A stretch of 64,000 nt of DNA from Telopea speciosissima (GCF_018873765.1 NC_057924.1:10689001-10753000), one strand, 5' to 3'; numbered from the stretch's first letter, positions 1 to 15,559 are shown. A program made the numbers and translations. The notes: generated from the sequence alone by a model not told the origin.

Positions 1-68
1 ATTGTTCTCAATCCTACAACAGATTGGATATATGGTATTTGTAAATGAACAGTAATATGAATCCTCAC

Positions 69-4877
<4,809 letters not shown>

Positions 4878-5122
4878 GCTGTTCTTCGTTGCTGCCCGCG
4901 TTTCCTTCAATTCAAACGGATTTCAGCAGTTGACGAGAGAAAGAGAAAGAGAACGGCAACGGACCCAAACCAAGAAGCCTTTCTCTCTCTCTCCGTCTGT
5001 CTTCTCGGAAAGATTAAAACAAAATTCCAAAAAGCAAGAGTTTCCCAGTTCCCACTCTCCCTTGACTTTTTTATTTTTTCCCCTTCGGATATTTCAGATA
5101 TGTTTCGTCAAAGCTCAAACGT
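4878..5122 (-). promoter_or_regulatory. 5' UTR / promoter-proximal region of the ARF-GAP gene
   Basis: On the gene strand this region upstream of the ATG is pyrimidine-rich, with CT tracts opposite the GA run at about 4938-4955 and another CT/GA block at 4981-4990. Such Y-patches are common around plant transcription starts. No clear TATA box was picked. The exact start site is unknown. Confidence 0.4.
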
Positions 5123-5132
5123 GTGAAAGTAG

Positions 5133-5353
5133 GATATTTTTATCCTCTCCTGTTGTAGCACGGTGTTGTACTGCAGCGTGAGGCGGCTGCAGAGGCCATG
5201 TGCATCATGTGGGGTCCATGGTGCACATGGCCTTTGCAGCCGTCGCACGATGCAGTACAGCACCATACTGTAACAGGAGAGGATAAAAATTCATCTACAG
5301 CCGTCGCATGATGCAGTACAACACCATGCTGTAACAGGAGAGGATAACGATTC
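5133..5353. mobile_element. Foldback MITE A, with duplicated right arm
   Basis: The left arm starts GATATTTTTATCCTCTCC. The right arm is its reverse complement and ends GGAGAGGATAACGATTC. Both arms then pair through a GC-rich core (GGCCATGTGC...GCACATGGCC). A perfect 10-bp target duplication GTGAAAGTAG flanks it (5123-5132, 5354-5363). The right arm is present twice in tandem, with a 61-bp period (5237-5297 and 5298-5357). A 9-10 bp duplication suggests Mutator-like mobilisation. It lies just upstream of the ARF-GAP 5' UTR. Confidence 0.8.
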
Positions 5354-5363
5354 GTGAAAGTAG

Positions 5364-7560
5364 GGTATTCCACGTATGAAAACTTTTGCCAAGATTTTAT
5401 AATTACACGTATCAAATGTTCAATCTCTTCTCTTTTCTATTCTTTTCTTGGCATCCAAACATAGGCTAAGAGACCCCAAATTACACAATAATTGAAATGG
5501 GGTTGAGGGTTAGGCATGTCGCCAGTTTTCGTAAGCTAGTATAATACACCAATTACAAGGTTGGAGACAGGAGGGCAAGTGGTTCTTTTCCAAATAAGGG
5601 GAGAGAGAATGGCACATGTTGGGGGCATGTTGTCATGTCTTTTCCATAATAGAGTGTCAATTTTCAGCCCCAATCGGTCAAACCTGATCAGTTCAGCCCG
5701 AATCGAATTCTTATTTATTTAATTTGGTTTGATTTTGGTTTTATGAAATCAGGAGAAATTGAACCCAAATCAAACTGATTCAATGAATCGACTAAAATCG
5801 AAATTGATAAGAATAAAAAATTTCGACACCCACCCACTTACTAATGGGAAATTGCATTCTAAGGAAAAAAGTAATCTACATTAATGTGAATATGCAGATT
5901 TCTTTACATACCCTCTCATATTCAACCAATGAACCCCCACACTCTGCTCTCCATAATCAATGCTCTCTATTGGATGATTTGTCACCTACAACTTATTAAT
6001 AAAAAATTGCATTCTGACATCGTAGAGATTTACTGATGATGCACAGATATACGATCCTATTAATATTATATATACAATTTGACATGTTAACTGAAATAGT
6101 AGCATTGGTATTGGTTGGTGGGTCTCAAATTTAATGGTGGGCATCCCTCATTACCTAAGTGTGGATAAAATCTGATTATATTGCATGTATAAGGAGACTA
6201 AAAAAGGCAAGAAGAAATTGCTAAAGATCATTAATTTCTAAACAATTTAGACCATTAAAAATATCTATAAAAAAAAAATGCAATATATTATAGACCATAG
6301 AAAGAAGAATTAAAATATATCATGATCTCTTTATTGCAAATAATGATCCAAAAAAGCCCACTCATATCATGTGGCAAAAAAATGGGCCATGGTAATTGCC
6401 TTCCATATTTTTATTGAAAATGATAGACTTGATTCCTTTTTGCCTTTCTCTAACCAGCAAAATGGAAAGGGACTGGTTTTACTTCATTGGTAGTTTGCTT
6501 GGCGATCAAACTTTGTGGTCCTTAAAATTATCATCTTTTTAATATGTTGAGTTTAAAGTCAATTGATCCACAATATGTCAGGGTAATTCTTTATAGTTGA
6601 CATAATGTACTTTGATAAAAGCAAGGGTCACTAAATTTGACTTTACCTCCAATTGAGAAGATTTTTATCCAATAGTATCAAGGTTTCGAAAAATGAACTC
6701 TGGTACCGAGTTGGTTTGCATCGATTTTGATCTAAATCGATTGGAATCGACTAGCATCAACTGGAATGGGGTAGAATCTATAGAAATCAACTGTGGTCGA
6801 TTGAATCGATTTTGATCCAAATCGATTGATTCAACAATACAATTCACGATTCTTATAACTATGAATAGTATATCAAAATAACTTTACATGTGGGGAGGGA
6901 AGGCAAAAGTTTCCTATCACTATGATAAAGGGAATCTTGCCACTGAGATGTCATAATGACCTGTCCTTAGTATATGAATGTCTAAACTATCCGTCCTACT
7001 ATTTTAAGAGTTTCATCGAAATACAAAAACCCATGAATGTAGGGATTCTCTCTCCATCGTAGTGACAGAAAACTCAATCTAAAAAACGAAAAAATTGGTG
7101 CAACTTGTTGTCACCAAAGTAGTGGATTAAGAAGTTGCATCTTTCTTTTAATTGTCCCTTGTTTTATTTTCAAAAGTTATTTAATATAATATTTAATACA
7201 TGGATAAAAAATGATTTTAAAAAAATTGAAAACTATTTAATGTAGTATTTATGTAAAATGACAAGATTTACCCTCGTTGAAAAAAAAAATACTACCTTAA
7301 AAGGGTAAAAAAATAAAGTTACATCTTTTTAGTTAATCACTTTAGTTACAATAAGATTTTTTATGACAAAAAAAAGAAAAAGAAAAAAGGCATATTATTT
7401 TTTTCTTTTTTTTTATAAAAGTGTAATCATACAAACCACACACCAATCCCAAAAAGGCATATTATTTCTTGAGTCTAAAGACAATAGCCACTAGTTAAGG
7501 ACATCTTCCTACACCTAATTACATAAATAATCAAAACATACATGATGGTGGAGTTGACAT
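5364..7560. other. Intergenic AT-rich DNA with ATCGATT-type degenerate repeats
   Basis: No gene was found. Two stretches, about 5670-5830 and 6680-6850, are built of near-repeats of GATTTTGATYCAAATCGATT-like words on both strands, which makes them quasi-palindromic. The stretch 7020-7090 resembles a repeat seen again at 26010-26045 (both read roughly GATTCTCTCTYCATCGT followed by AAACTC). The rest is AT-rich spacer. Confidence 0.5.
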
Positions 7561-7570
7561 GGAATAGTGG

Positions 7571-7828
7571 CACTATGCACAGAGCTAACCAAAGCCCAAA
7601 GGTCGCACACGGATCTTCTACGGAGCGCTGCCCTATCCTGCCTGTGCTGCATAGACACAGGGCAGCGCACAATGACTGCTTTACCTCCGCTCGGGCAGAG
7701 GTAAGGTGGTCAATGCTCACCGCCTTTGTGTCTGCACAGCACGGTAGGACGAACAGCCTGTGCCATAGACGATCTGGATCCCCAGAGGTCCCCTCTCTAA
7801 TGGCTAAATATTTCAGATTAGCAAACAC
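7571..7828. mobile_element. Foldback MITE B
   Basis: An imperfect GC-rich palindrome spans about 7611-7781: GGATCTTCTACGG...TCCTGCCTGTGCTG pairs with CAGCACGGTAGGA...CTGGATCC around a TACCTCCGCTCGGGCAGAGG centre. A 10-bp direct repeat GGAATAGTGG (7561-7570, 7829-7838) flanks a slightly larger block and may be the target duplication. The open frames on both strands here are a by-product of the palindrome and its higher GC content. Confidence 0.6.
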
Positions 7829-8109
7829 GGAATAGTGGAGTTGATGTCATTTATGAGATAGAGAGAGAGTTAAACAAAAGATTAGGTAAAAAGGCTTTCT
7901 AGGTGGACCACTAACCATTACTTTGATGAGTAATTCTTATGAAGCAACATGGAGGGACAACGTAAGGAAATTTTAATAGTTCATGAGATACAAGAGCCCT
8001 TGGATTGGCTATGATGCTATGTACAGTAAACCCTCTTTTAACTATTAATCATTGGGTAAGAAAAAAATTTCAACTTTATTTAACATTGAATAAAAAATCA
8101 GACCCACAC

Positions 8110-8262
8110 TTTTGCTTAGGTCATAAGGCCAGCCAGGGCGTCTAGGGCAATGCCTAGGCGACCAAGGGTACGCTTTTCGTGTATACAGAAAAGCGACGAC
8201 ACTCCTAGGGTAGCCGAAGGTGCCTTGTCAATCTCGGCAACGCTTTGACAACTATGACAACA
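8110..8262. repeat. Diverged MITE-like repeat (GGCG...TAGGCG...TTGACAACTATG)
   Basis: The right end TTTGACAACTATGAC matches the terminus of the ATAGTTGTCA MITE family. The interior carries the GCCTAGGCG words typical of the longer copies of that family here. The left terminus is not recognisable, so this is probably a truncated copy. Confidence 0.45.
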
Positions 8263-8406
8263 AGTATAATTGAAATTCTGAATATAAATTGAAACGGTTG
8301 TTTCAGTAATATAACGTCACTCGTCAAGTAAATAACCTTTTATTTTTTTGGTTTTTTCGATCACCTTCAATTATAGGGTTAGGAAAAAATTGAAGGTTTT
8401 AAATAA

Positions 8407-8781
8407 AAGAGAGAATGTTTTCTATCTGTGAGCATAGCCTTACACTAGTGCTCCCATGTGTCTATCTGAATAATTATCACCTCTAATTCGCTGTTCTTCA
8501 ATTCCTCTAATAGGGGCGAGTGGACCCTAGCTATCTTGGGCAGCCTTGGGCAGTGTGTTTGGGCAGGGGGTAGGATGGTTATTTCCATCCTCCTATGTGA
8601 GGAATTGGAAGAATTAGAGCGGACAGTGAATAGGAGGGGATAATGATTCGTGTCTATCTCTCTCCTTCCTCCCCTAAAATAACCTCTTTTCTCCCTTGAA
8701 ATGATTCCTTTTCGGATTCACTCATTGGATGTTTCCTATTGGTGTAGGCTACGTTTCCGGATAGAAAACACTCCACCCTTA
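8407..8781. mobile_element. Outer foldback element enclosing MITE C
   Basis: GAGAATGTTTTCTATC... with GCATAGCCTTAC at the left pairs with GTAGGCTACG...GATAGAAAACACTCC at the right. Near-identical AT-rich flanks (TTAAATAAAA / TTAATAAAAT) could be the target duplication. The centre is occupied by a complete second MITE (8468-8649), so this is a nested insertion. Confidence 0.5.
8468..8649. mobile_element. Foldback MITE C, nested
   Basis: The termini GAATAATTATCACCTCTAAT and (reverse strand) GAATCATTATCCCCTCCTAT pair. The arms continue for about 45 bp (…TTCAATTCCTC / …CCAATTCCTC). A perfect 10-bp direct repeat GTGTCTATCT flanks it (8458-8467, 8650-8659). The terminal motif matches that of MITE A. 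Confidence 0.8.
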
Positions 8782-9188
8782 ATAAAATTAATGGTTTTAC
8801 CAAAAAATATTAAGGTTGAACATTTATGATGAGTTTGGTATGCAATCTTGGAATAGCTTTCTAGGCTAGAATGCATTTTGAAACCAAATTCATCTATATT
8901 TTTTTTTACTTGCTTCAGAATGCATTCTAGACCTAAAATTCATTTCAAGAATGCATACCAAATACTACTATAAATTATGAAAGTGAAAAAATCAAAATAT
9001 GGTGGGCCATATTAAAACCATGAATGTAATTCAAAACAACTAATAAAACTAAGCAAAAGTTTTCCTACAACCAAGACGATGTGGGAGAAAAAGGACCATC
9101 AGTAGCTACAACAATAAACATTTTGGCAAACTATGGATTAGAATCATGGTTTCTTGAAGGATTTCCAAAAGGAAAAAAAAAAGGGAAA

Positions 9189-9312
9189 AGGCTGGGTATG
9201 CTAGCGATATACCGTATGTATCTATCTCTCTCTTCCTCCCTTTGAGGAGGTAAAGGAGTCGTTTCAAAGGGTGGAAAACAGAGATAGATACATATGGTGC
9301 TAGCATATCTAT
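9189..9312. mobile_element. Foldback MITE D
   Basis: About 50-bp arms: GGTATGCTAGCG…GTATGTATCTATCTCTC…CCCTTTGA pairs with TCAAAGGG…GAGATAGATACATATGGTGC…TCTATCCC. No clear target duplication was seen. It belongs with the cluster of foldback elements by size and structure. Confidence 0.6.
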
Positions 9313-9754
9313 CCCTCTCCCCAAAAATAAAATACTCGTACTTCCCACTTTTTCAGCCCTACTTGTATGGTTTCAATGTTCACATGGAGGGAAAAGATAG
9401 GGTTCATGATAAATGCTTAATAGGCCGTGTTTTATAAATATGCCCAACTCAGTTAAAAAAAAAAAAAATTGTCCATCAACTAAAGAAGAAACACATGCTT
9501 AGTTACAAAAAACATGTTTACTCTATAAGAAAAGGGAGAGATTCCCTATGACGCCAATGTAGGGAGGAATCTGCACAACACATTAATGGTGGTGCTGAGA
9601 ATGATATCATCCACGTGGACTCACATGAAACACGCGAGAGAAATAATCAAGAATCCTATATGAGAGGGAAAATAATACTATTGCGTCGTTGCAATTCTTT
9701 TCCTACAAGAAAATCTCCATTCCACACATAAAAAAAAGCTATTACTAAGTGTTG

Positions 9755-9885
9755 GTCCCACCTATGTAGGGTCTTGGGGAAGACAAAATTTGGAGTAGGT
9801 TATAACCTTCGACATTTTTTGTGCATAGTGACCGCCCTCAAGACTCAAACCCAGACATTTGCCCTGGCATCTTAAGAAAAAGACT
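9755..9885 (-). repeat. Possible SINE-like repeat (minus orientation)
   Basis: On the minus strand a pol III B-box-like GGGTTTGAGTC (about 9846-9856) is followed by a block ending in ACCCTACATAGGTGGGACC. No A box or clean duplication was found, so this is tentative. Confidence 0.3.
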
Positions 9886-10936
9886 GATTAATGGTTTTAG
9901 AGAATGAAATGGAAGTGGTTAGTTGACCATCAAGAGGAGCTGTTTCTATGTCATATGAGGTGATAGAAGCTTTGGCTGTTTGAGAAAATGCCCTTCTAGC
10001 ATATGATCTTCATTAGTTGAGGTTATTTTGGACATTGACCAAGCATGGTTGGGTCCTCTTGTAATATATTTGTTAGAAATGCTGCCAATATGTAAAACTA
10101 GAGTTGCTCCGCCATTCCATATGGTCCTAAACAGTCGGTTAATCTTTTGGGATTGGTGTGTGGTTTGTGTGATTACACTTTCATAAAAAAAAACTAGAGT
10201 TGCTGGATTCAATGGCAATATTTATTGGGGTTCCACGTGAAAACAATGATCCCACGTTCTATGTGAATAATTCGATGCGAAGGGTTATAAAGATTTGAAC
10301 ACCCTCTCTTTAATGGCTAACTTTTAAAAACGGGTTTTGCTTGAGTTTCAACAAGATTCATATGATTATCAAGCAATGAATGGAGCTTGGAGGTTCTATA
10401 CCTATCTAACTATTGTATTAAAGTTTCAAAACAATTATTTTAAACGCTTCCGTTTATTTATGATACTTTAATTGCCTCAATGATTTGAATCCAAGATCTC
10501 TCCAGGTTTTCTTTCACAAACTATTACAAGCAACGGAGAAGGTTTTCCACGACGCCCGAGTACTAGTTTGGTCATATGGGAGCCTCCTATTACAAATCGT
10601 CAAATAATAGAGGGATTTATGGAGGAGAGAGAGAGAGTACGGGCCCTCATTTATGTGAGAGGGTGTGCCAAAGAATCCGCAAACACACAACGAAAATGGG
10701 AAAGAGTTGGAACTTGCTTTTATGTCTTAATAATGGAAACTACAAAGATAGGTTCCTTGAAGAGAAGGGGCTCTTTCTCCTCTCTCTTGTGTCTTGGGGA
10801 GTCCGGGGTTTTTTCACATGTGTGCACCAAGCTGGGCCAGGTCTGGTGTGGGTATATGACCCACATGTCTTTTTGGTCCTTTTTGGACTTGGGCTTCAGT
10901 GGGAGGTCATTTCTTCGCATGGCCATGTCTCAGCAC

Positions 10937-11124
10937 GGATGAAATTTTGCTGCTACACTTGTAGCAGGAATGTTCCTGCTACGAGGTTGGCAGCCAAGGA
11001 AATGGGATCTTGAAAGGTATTTTAGAAAATACTAAAACCTAGGAGGGTATTTATGCCCAAAGGGGAAGTGAATTAGTCCATTTCCTTGGCTGCTAGCCTT
11101 GTAGCAGGAGGCCAAATTTTTTCC
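10937..11124. mobile_element. Foldback MITE E
   Basis: The arms GGATGAAATTTTGCTGCTAC…TTGGCAGCCAAGGAAATGG and (reverse) GGAAAAAATTTGGCC…CTAGCAGCCAAGGAAATGG pair over about 60 bp. The left arm has an extra short hairpin (TGTAGCAGGAATGTTCCTGC). Flanks TCTCAGCAC and TCTCAACAT match at 7 of 9 positions, a plausible decayed 9-bp target duplication. Confidence 0.65.
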
Positions 11125-11471
11125 TCTCAACATATAAGACGGAGAAAGAGTCTTGATGCATGGATTTGGTATCTCTTAGGGAAATTAAATCCTGGCCATT
11201 CAGCTTGAAGAGACTTTTTCTCTATAAATAGAGGGAGAGTTGGTAACCCAATTCAGCTAATTCACACCGACGTTTTTGCATCATGGCACCAATATTCTTT
11301 TTCTGTGTTACTTATAAGCTTTGTTGACAACAACTCTTGGTGTCCCTAAGTATTCAGTGAATGCAACACTATTAGCCACTAGGATAGTCTCAAAGGTTGT
11401 TTTATCTTTGAGATTGATATACAAAGAACCCAGATTACACCAATAGGGGACGTCTACAACCTTAAAGAGAA

Positions 11472-11642
11472 GAGTCTGGATCCTCTATTTTTGCCTGCCC
11501 CTACTTTCGTGTACGTCTTACACATAACGGGGCGCGCAAAGACCGCCTTACCTTACTTGAACGCCTTGCCAGAGCGGAAGTAAAGCGATCTTTGTGTGCC
11601 TCGTTGTGTGTAGGGCGCACACGGAAATAGAGGATATCGATT
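11472..11642. mobile_element. Foldback MITE F
   Basis: Arms of about 70 bp: GGATCCTCTATTTTTGCC…CATAACGGGGCGCGCAAAGA pairs with TCTTTGTGTGCCTCGTTGTG…CGGAAATAGAGGATATC. The central CCGCCTTACCTTAC…AAGTAAAGCG resembles the centre of MITE B (7680-7720). The right end AGAGGATATCGATTC matches the terminal motif of MITEs A and C. Confidence 0.7.
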
Positions 11643-12403
11643 CCTCATCAGCCAGCCTAATAAGGTTGAAGAGATTAGGAACGTACAGCCCTTTTTTTAT
11701 TAAAAGAAAAGAAAAATCATGGAGAGAAAGTGGGAGTAGGGAAGAGAGGGTGGGAAACATTGAAGATGAGAATCTTTCCACACAAAATAAAGTGGGTTGA
11801 CAAAAGCCTCATGTTTAATAACATGATTGGACTGCAAGCACATGGTTTGCATCTATGATCAAATAAAAATATTAATGAAGAATGAATAAGCAAGCCATGA
11901 TCTATAGAACTCTATATTCTCCAATATGGTTCTAATTATATTGGCAAAAAGGAAAATGATGGCTTTGTTAGGCATGTGTTCATATTATCATTTATCTTCA
12001 GACTTGACATGTTACTGTTGAGATCAACATTTCACAATCAAGAAGATGATAATGTTATAGATTTGCAAATGCAAGGGAAATTAAAGAGAATGGAAGTGAA
12101 AATAAAAGATTTTTTTTTTTTTTTTTTGTAATTATTATCTAACGTGATTGTATAAAAGACTTAATTTCTTATTGTATTGAATAATGATATTTTTTTATGT
12201 AATTTTTATTTTATTTTTCAAATTCAAAGAATTTGAATAAAAATTAAAGTGAAATTTAATAACCAGATATAGGATTATCAGAGTTAGTGACATAATCATG
12301 TGAGGTAATGATGCTATGTATGCTATTACCCTTGTTGCTCTTTTTACTTTTGATGACTATCCTTAGACTAATCAATTTATAATTTATATTGAAGGCTCTT
12401 GGA

Positions 12404-12490
12404 AGGCTGCGTACACTATGACCCTCCCTAGGCCTCATAGTGGCGGCGGGAGCCTCATGACTCGTGCACTATGTACACTTTTTTTTTTTT
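12404..12490 (+). mobile_element. Au-type SINE, 5'-truncated copy
   Basis: GGCTGCGTACACTATGACCC … GTGGCGGCGGGAGCCTC … CGTGCACTATGTACAC plus a T-run is the 3' half of the same SINE that is complete at 40168-40338. The tRNA-like head is missing. Confidence 0.65.
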
Positions 12491-12877
12491 AACTGATGGT
12501 TCTTGAAAGGCTAATGGGTTTTTTGGTGGCATGGGCGTTATTATTAGATATCGTCTTGGTTGATTCGTTTTCGCTAAATGCAAGCATTGTCTTGGGAGTC
12601 GGCTCTTCATATGGAGGCTGAGGCTGTTAGGGATGCATTGTTTCTGGGTGCATAGTTTAAACCTAGTTCATTCAAAGTCTTTGATTGCTATTTTTGAATG
12701 TTTCATCTTGTTCACATGATTGGGTCACTCAAGTTATAGCAAATGACACTCTTCTTGGGGAATTGCTTTGTTAAGATTAGGTTCTTATTTCTTTCTTAAT
12801 CTTTTAATTGGAAGACCCAGTTACCAGCTAAGAGTGCTTTTTTTTTTTTTTCCTCGTCTAAAGTTTGGTGGTTAATT

Positions 12878-13065
12878 GGATCGGACTCCTCTCCTGCAAC
12901 CCCAACAGTCAGGGAGTGCCCAGGGAGGCATCCATCGGCGCTAGGCTATTGGGCGTGCGGGGATGTGTGCCTGCATGGGCTTGGTGCACATCCTGACACA
13001 CCTAACAACCCAACGCGGTTGGACTCCTCCCTGGGCACTTGGCTCGCAGGAGAGGAGCTGAATCC
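12878..13065. mobile_element. Foldback MITE G
   Basis: Termini GGATCGGACTCCTCTCCTGC and (reverse) GGATTCAGCTCCTCTCCTGC; the arms continue into GTGCCCAGGGAGG. A perfect 9-bp target duplication TGGTTAATT lies at 12869-12877 and 13066-13074. The core is GC-rich and unrelated to the cores of the other copies. Confidence 0.8.
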
Positions 13066-13131
13066 TGGTTAATTCCACCTCCTTATATTGTAAACTCTTT
13101 CTCAAGCAGTAACTCTATTAATAGTCTTGGG

Positions 13132-13290
13132 GGGAAAATTATTGCCCCCAGCACTGGGGGCGGTCCAGTGGGCATCGTGCAGTGCAACACGATCCATGTG
13201 TGCGTAGTGGGCCCCATCGTGCACACATGGATCGTGTTGCGCCGCATGATGCTCACAGGATGCCCCCAGTATTGGGGGTGATAAAGATCC
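13132..13290. mobile_element. Foldback MITE H
   Basis: Almost the whole element is one imperfect palindrome: ATTATTGCCCCCAGCACTGG…GCAACACGATCCATGTGTGC pairs with GCACACATGGATCGTGTTGC…CCAGTATTGGGGGTGATAAAG. A perfect 10-bp target duplication TAGTCTTGGG flanks it (13122-13131, 13291-13300). It sits only about 57 bp from MITE G. Confidence 0.8.
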
Positions 13291-14609
13291 TAGTCTTGGG
13301 TGGCTTTGCTACCTCCTTTGTTGGGGAAAAATGTGAGGTAATGATTACAAAAAAGGAGCCGTCTAAATGATACCTCTATAAGTGTATAATAATTCTGTAT
13401 GAAAATTTAAGTTCCTTTAATTTCCCTTGCAATCAAATGGAGCCTTAAGAATTTAGTTTCTTGTATATTCCACTTGAAATTAATATGGATTCTCTTTTTA
13501 CTCAATTTTCTCTAACATAGTAAATATCATCATGATCATACCATTTTAACTATTTTTACTATAATCCATTTGATTATGACATATTACCTTTTCAAATTTT
13601 TATAAAAAAAAATACTCCAAATTCATATATAGGAAGATATCATTTATATATGGCTTGTTGAGATGATCAATCATGATTCTATCAACAAAAAAAAAACAAG
13701 AGATGATCAATGATGGAAAAATATTTGTATTTTAATAAGATTTTGTTTAGGTTGACTGAGTCAATGAAAATAATAACTAATGCTGGACTAGTGAGGCATG
13801 AGCCAAGCCAATGAACCATGACTGTATATATAACACTTTATTTTCTAATCCACATAAGCTACGTGTAACAACTCACACCAACCACTTAAGGGGAAAAATG
13901 ACAATTAAGTGGAAAACAAATCACAATCAAATAATTCTAACTACACACACAAACACACAAGTCCAAGGAACAAGTGATTTGGGTGGATTCTTTGGCCCCA
14001 TCTTTACTTGGCCTTTTTGACTACTTACTCCACTTTGTCATTCTTAGTTGAGAGTGACGAAAGATCAAATACAGATAGGTAATGGGTTTTGTGGGAGGTG
14101 ATAGAGGCCAACTAATATGAAATTAACTATACAAAAAGATAATACTTAATCTTAATTAGATAGTTTGTTAAGAATTTTAATAGTATTGCACTTGAAGAAC
14201 ATTTGTTACATGCCATCAACACCATACTTGATACATGTGAGAAAGGTTTTAAAACTCGGAATTGGACATGAGATTGATCTCCGTCAATTCTAATTCGAAT
14301 CGGAATAGAATCAAACTAGAATTGATCAAAACCCTAGAAATTGGAATTAGGAAGATGAAGTAAATATTACCATAAATCTTTGATATTTGGATTTTTTTTT
14401 TGATATAGAAGTTATGTAGATTTAGTTATAGGAGGTAAGTAAGCATTGATTTTCTATTATATTTTATTGACTTATAAAACAAAAATTTGTAAAAAATGAA
14501 GATTTAAGTACATTCATGATCGAATCAAGAATGAGATCTCGGAATTGACATTAATATAAATCAGGGTTGGCTGATTTGAATAAGAATCAATCCAGTTCAA
14601 TGAGCTGTT

Positions 14610-14923
14610 ACTGAATGGTTTCTAAGGTCTTGAGATATTTTCGTGCGAGAGAGAGAGAGAGGGTGCCAGTGTACTCTTTTCTGGTGGCTCAAAGAATATT
14701 TTTCTAAGTTAAAATATGAGAAGTGGTTTTTTGTTCGGCAGTGTGACTGAATGGCTTCTAAGGTCTTGAGATATTTTCATGTGAGAAGCAAAGATATTTT
14801 CATGTGAGAAGCAAAAAGAGAGAGAGAGAGAGACGGTGCCTGTGTACTCTTTTTTGGCGGCTCAAAGTACATTTTTCTAAGATTAAAATAGGGGAAGTAG
14901 TTTTCTATTCGAGAGTGTGGCCT
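14610..14923. repeat. Imperfect tandem duplication, ~136 bp unit
   Basis: ACTGAATGGTTTCTAAGGTC at 14610 recurs as ACTGAATGGCTTCTAAGGTC at 14746, and the two units stay alignable through GTGTACTCTTTTYTGG and GGCTCAAAG to the AGTGTG end. The second unit is longer because AGATATTTTCATGTGAGAAG is duplicated inside it. Both units carry a GA microsatellite. Confidence 0.75.
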
Positions 14924-15003
14924 ACGCCAGCACTCCCATGTGTTTATCTCTCTCCTCCTCAAAACAAGGGGATAGTGGGAATACTGGCGTAGGCCACACT
15001 CCC
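14918..15003. mobile_element. Foldback MITE I
   Basis: GAGTGTGGCCTACGCCAGCA pairs with TACTGGCGTAGGCCACACTC. The centre holds CTCTCTCCTCCTC. It is inserted at the end of the tandem duplication. No clean target duplication was seen. It is followed by a 28-T run (15012-15039). Confidence 0.6.
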
Positions 15004-15076
15004 TGACAAAGTTTTTTTTTTTTTTTTTTTTTTTTTTTTGCCTTTAAAATATTACAACTAAAATCTGCAAGATCAT

Positions 15077-15236
15077 AAAAAAAAGACGTAACCAATGCAC
15101 AAGGCTCTCACCATGGTAGGGTCAAGAAAGGATCATAACGTATGCAATCTTACCCCCACTTCGTAGAGAGGCTTTTTTCTGACTCGAACCTACGATCACT
15201 AGGTCGCAATGGAGCAACCTTATCGTTGCATCGAAA
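15077..15236 (-). mobile_element. Au-type SINE, minus orientation
   Basis: Read on the minus strand this shows the tRNA-derived head (TGCAACGATAAGGTTGCTCC, then B box GGTTCGAGTC), a middle with CTACGAAGTGGGGGTAAG, and a tail …GTGCATTGGTTACGTC plus T-run. It is the same family as 40168-40338. The flank is an AAT/AAAT microsatellite (15237-15268), which obscures any duplication. Confidence 0.75.
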
Positions 15237-15559
15237 TAAAAAATAATAATAATAAATAAATAAATAACAAGTGAGAAAACTAGAGTTGTGAATTAATGAA
15301 GGTCATATAGTCCAACTTCCCCCCCCTCCCAATCCAAAACATAGACACCCATCAGAGTTAATTGTAGTTGGCCACTTTTATCAGGCCAGGATTAGAAGAG
15401 GTCATGAGGAAGCCAATCCAGGCCAGACCAAGCCAAGCACATGCCTAGGCTAGTCTGTAAAGGTTATTGGGCCTGAAATCGAAGTCAGCCCATAGGCAAT
15501 GGGCTTCAGCTTCAGAACTGCTGGTATTCTTTTTTTCTCCACTTTTCCCATAAGCCTCA

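Noticed and set aside
7475..7835. Overlapping ORFs on both strands of about 97-117 codons
   Set aside because: They coincide with a GC-rich palindrome (MITE B); the codons carry no family resemblance and exist on both strands because of the inverted repeat.
10568..11013. 124-145 codon overlapping ORFs
   Set aside because: They overlap in different frames, run into foldback MITE E, and show no domain; more likely chance.
13039..13370. ORFs of 62-80 codons
   Set aside because: They lie wholly in MITEs G and H and the DNA between; no start context or homology.
5133..15003. CRISPR array
   Set aside because: The repeats are inverted, not regularly spaced direct repeats, and the DNA is eukaryotic.
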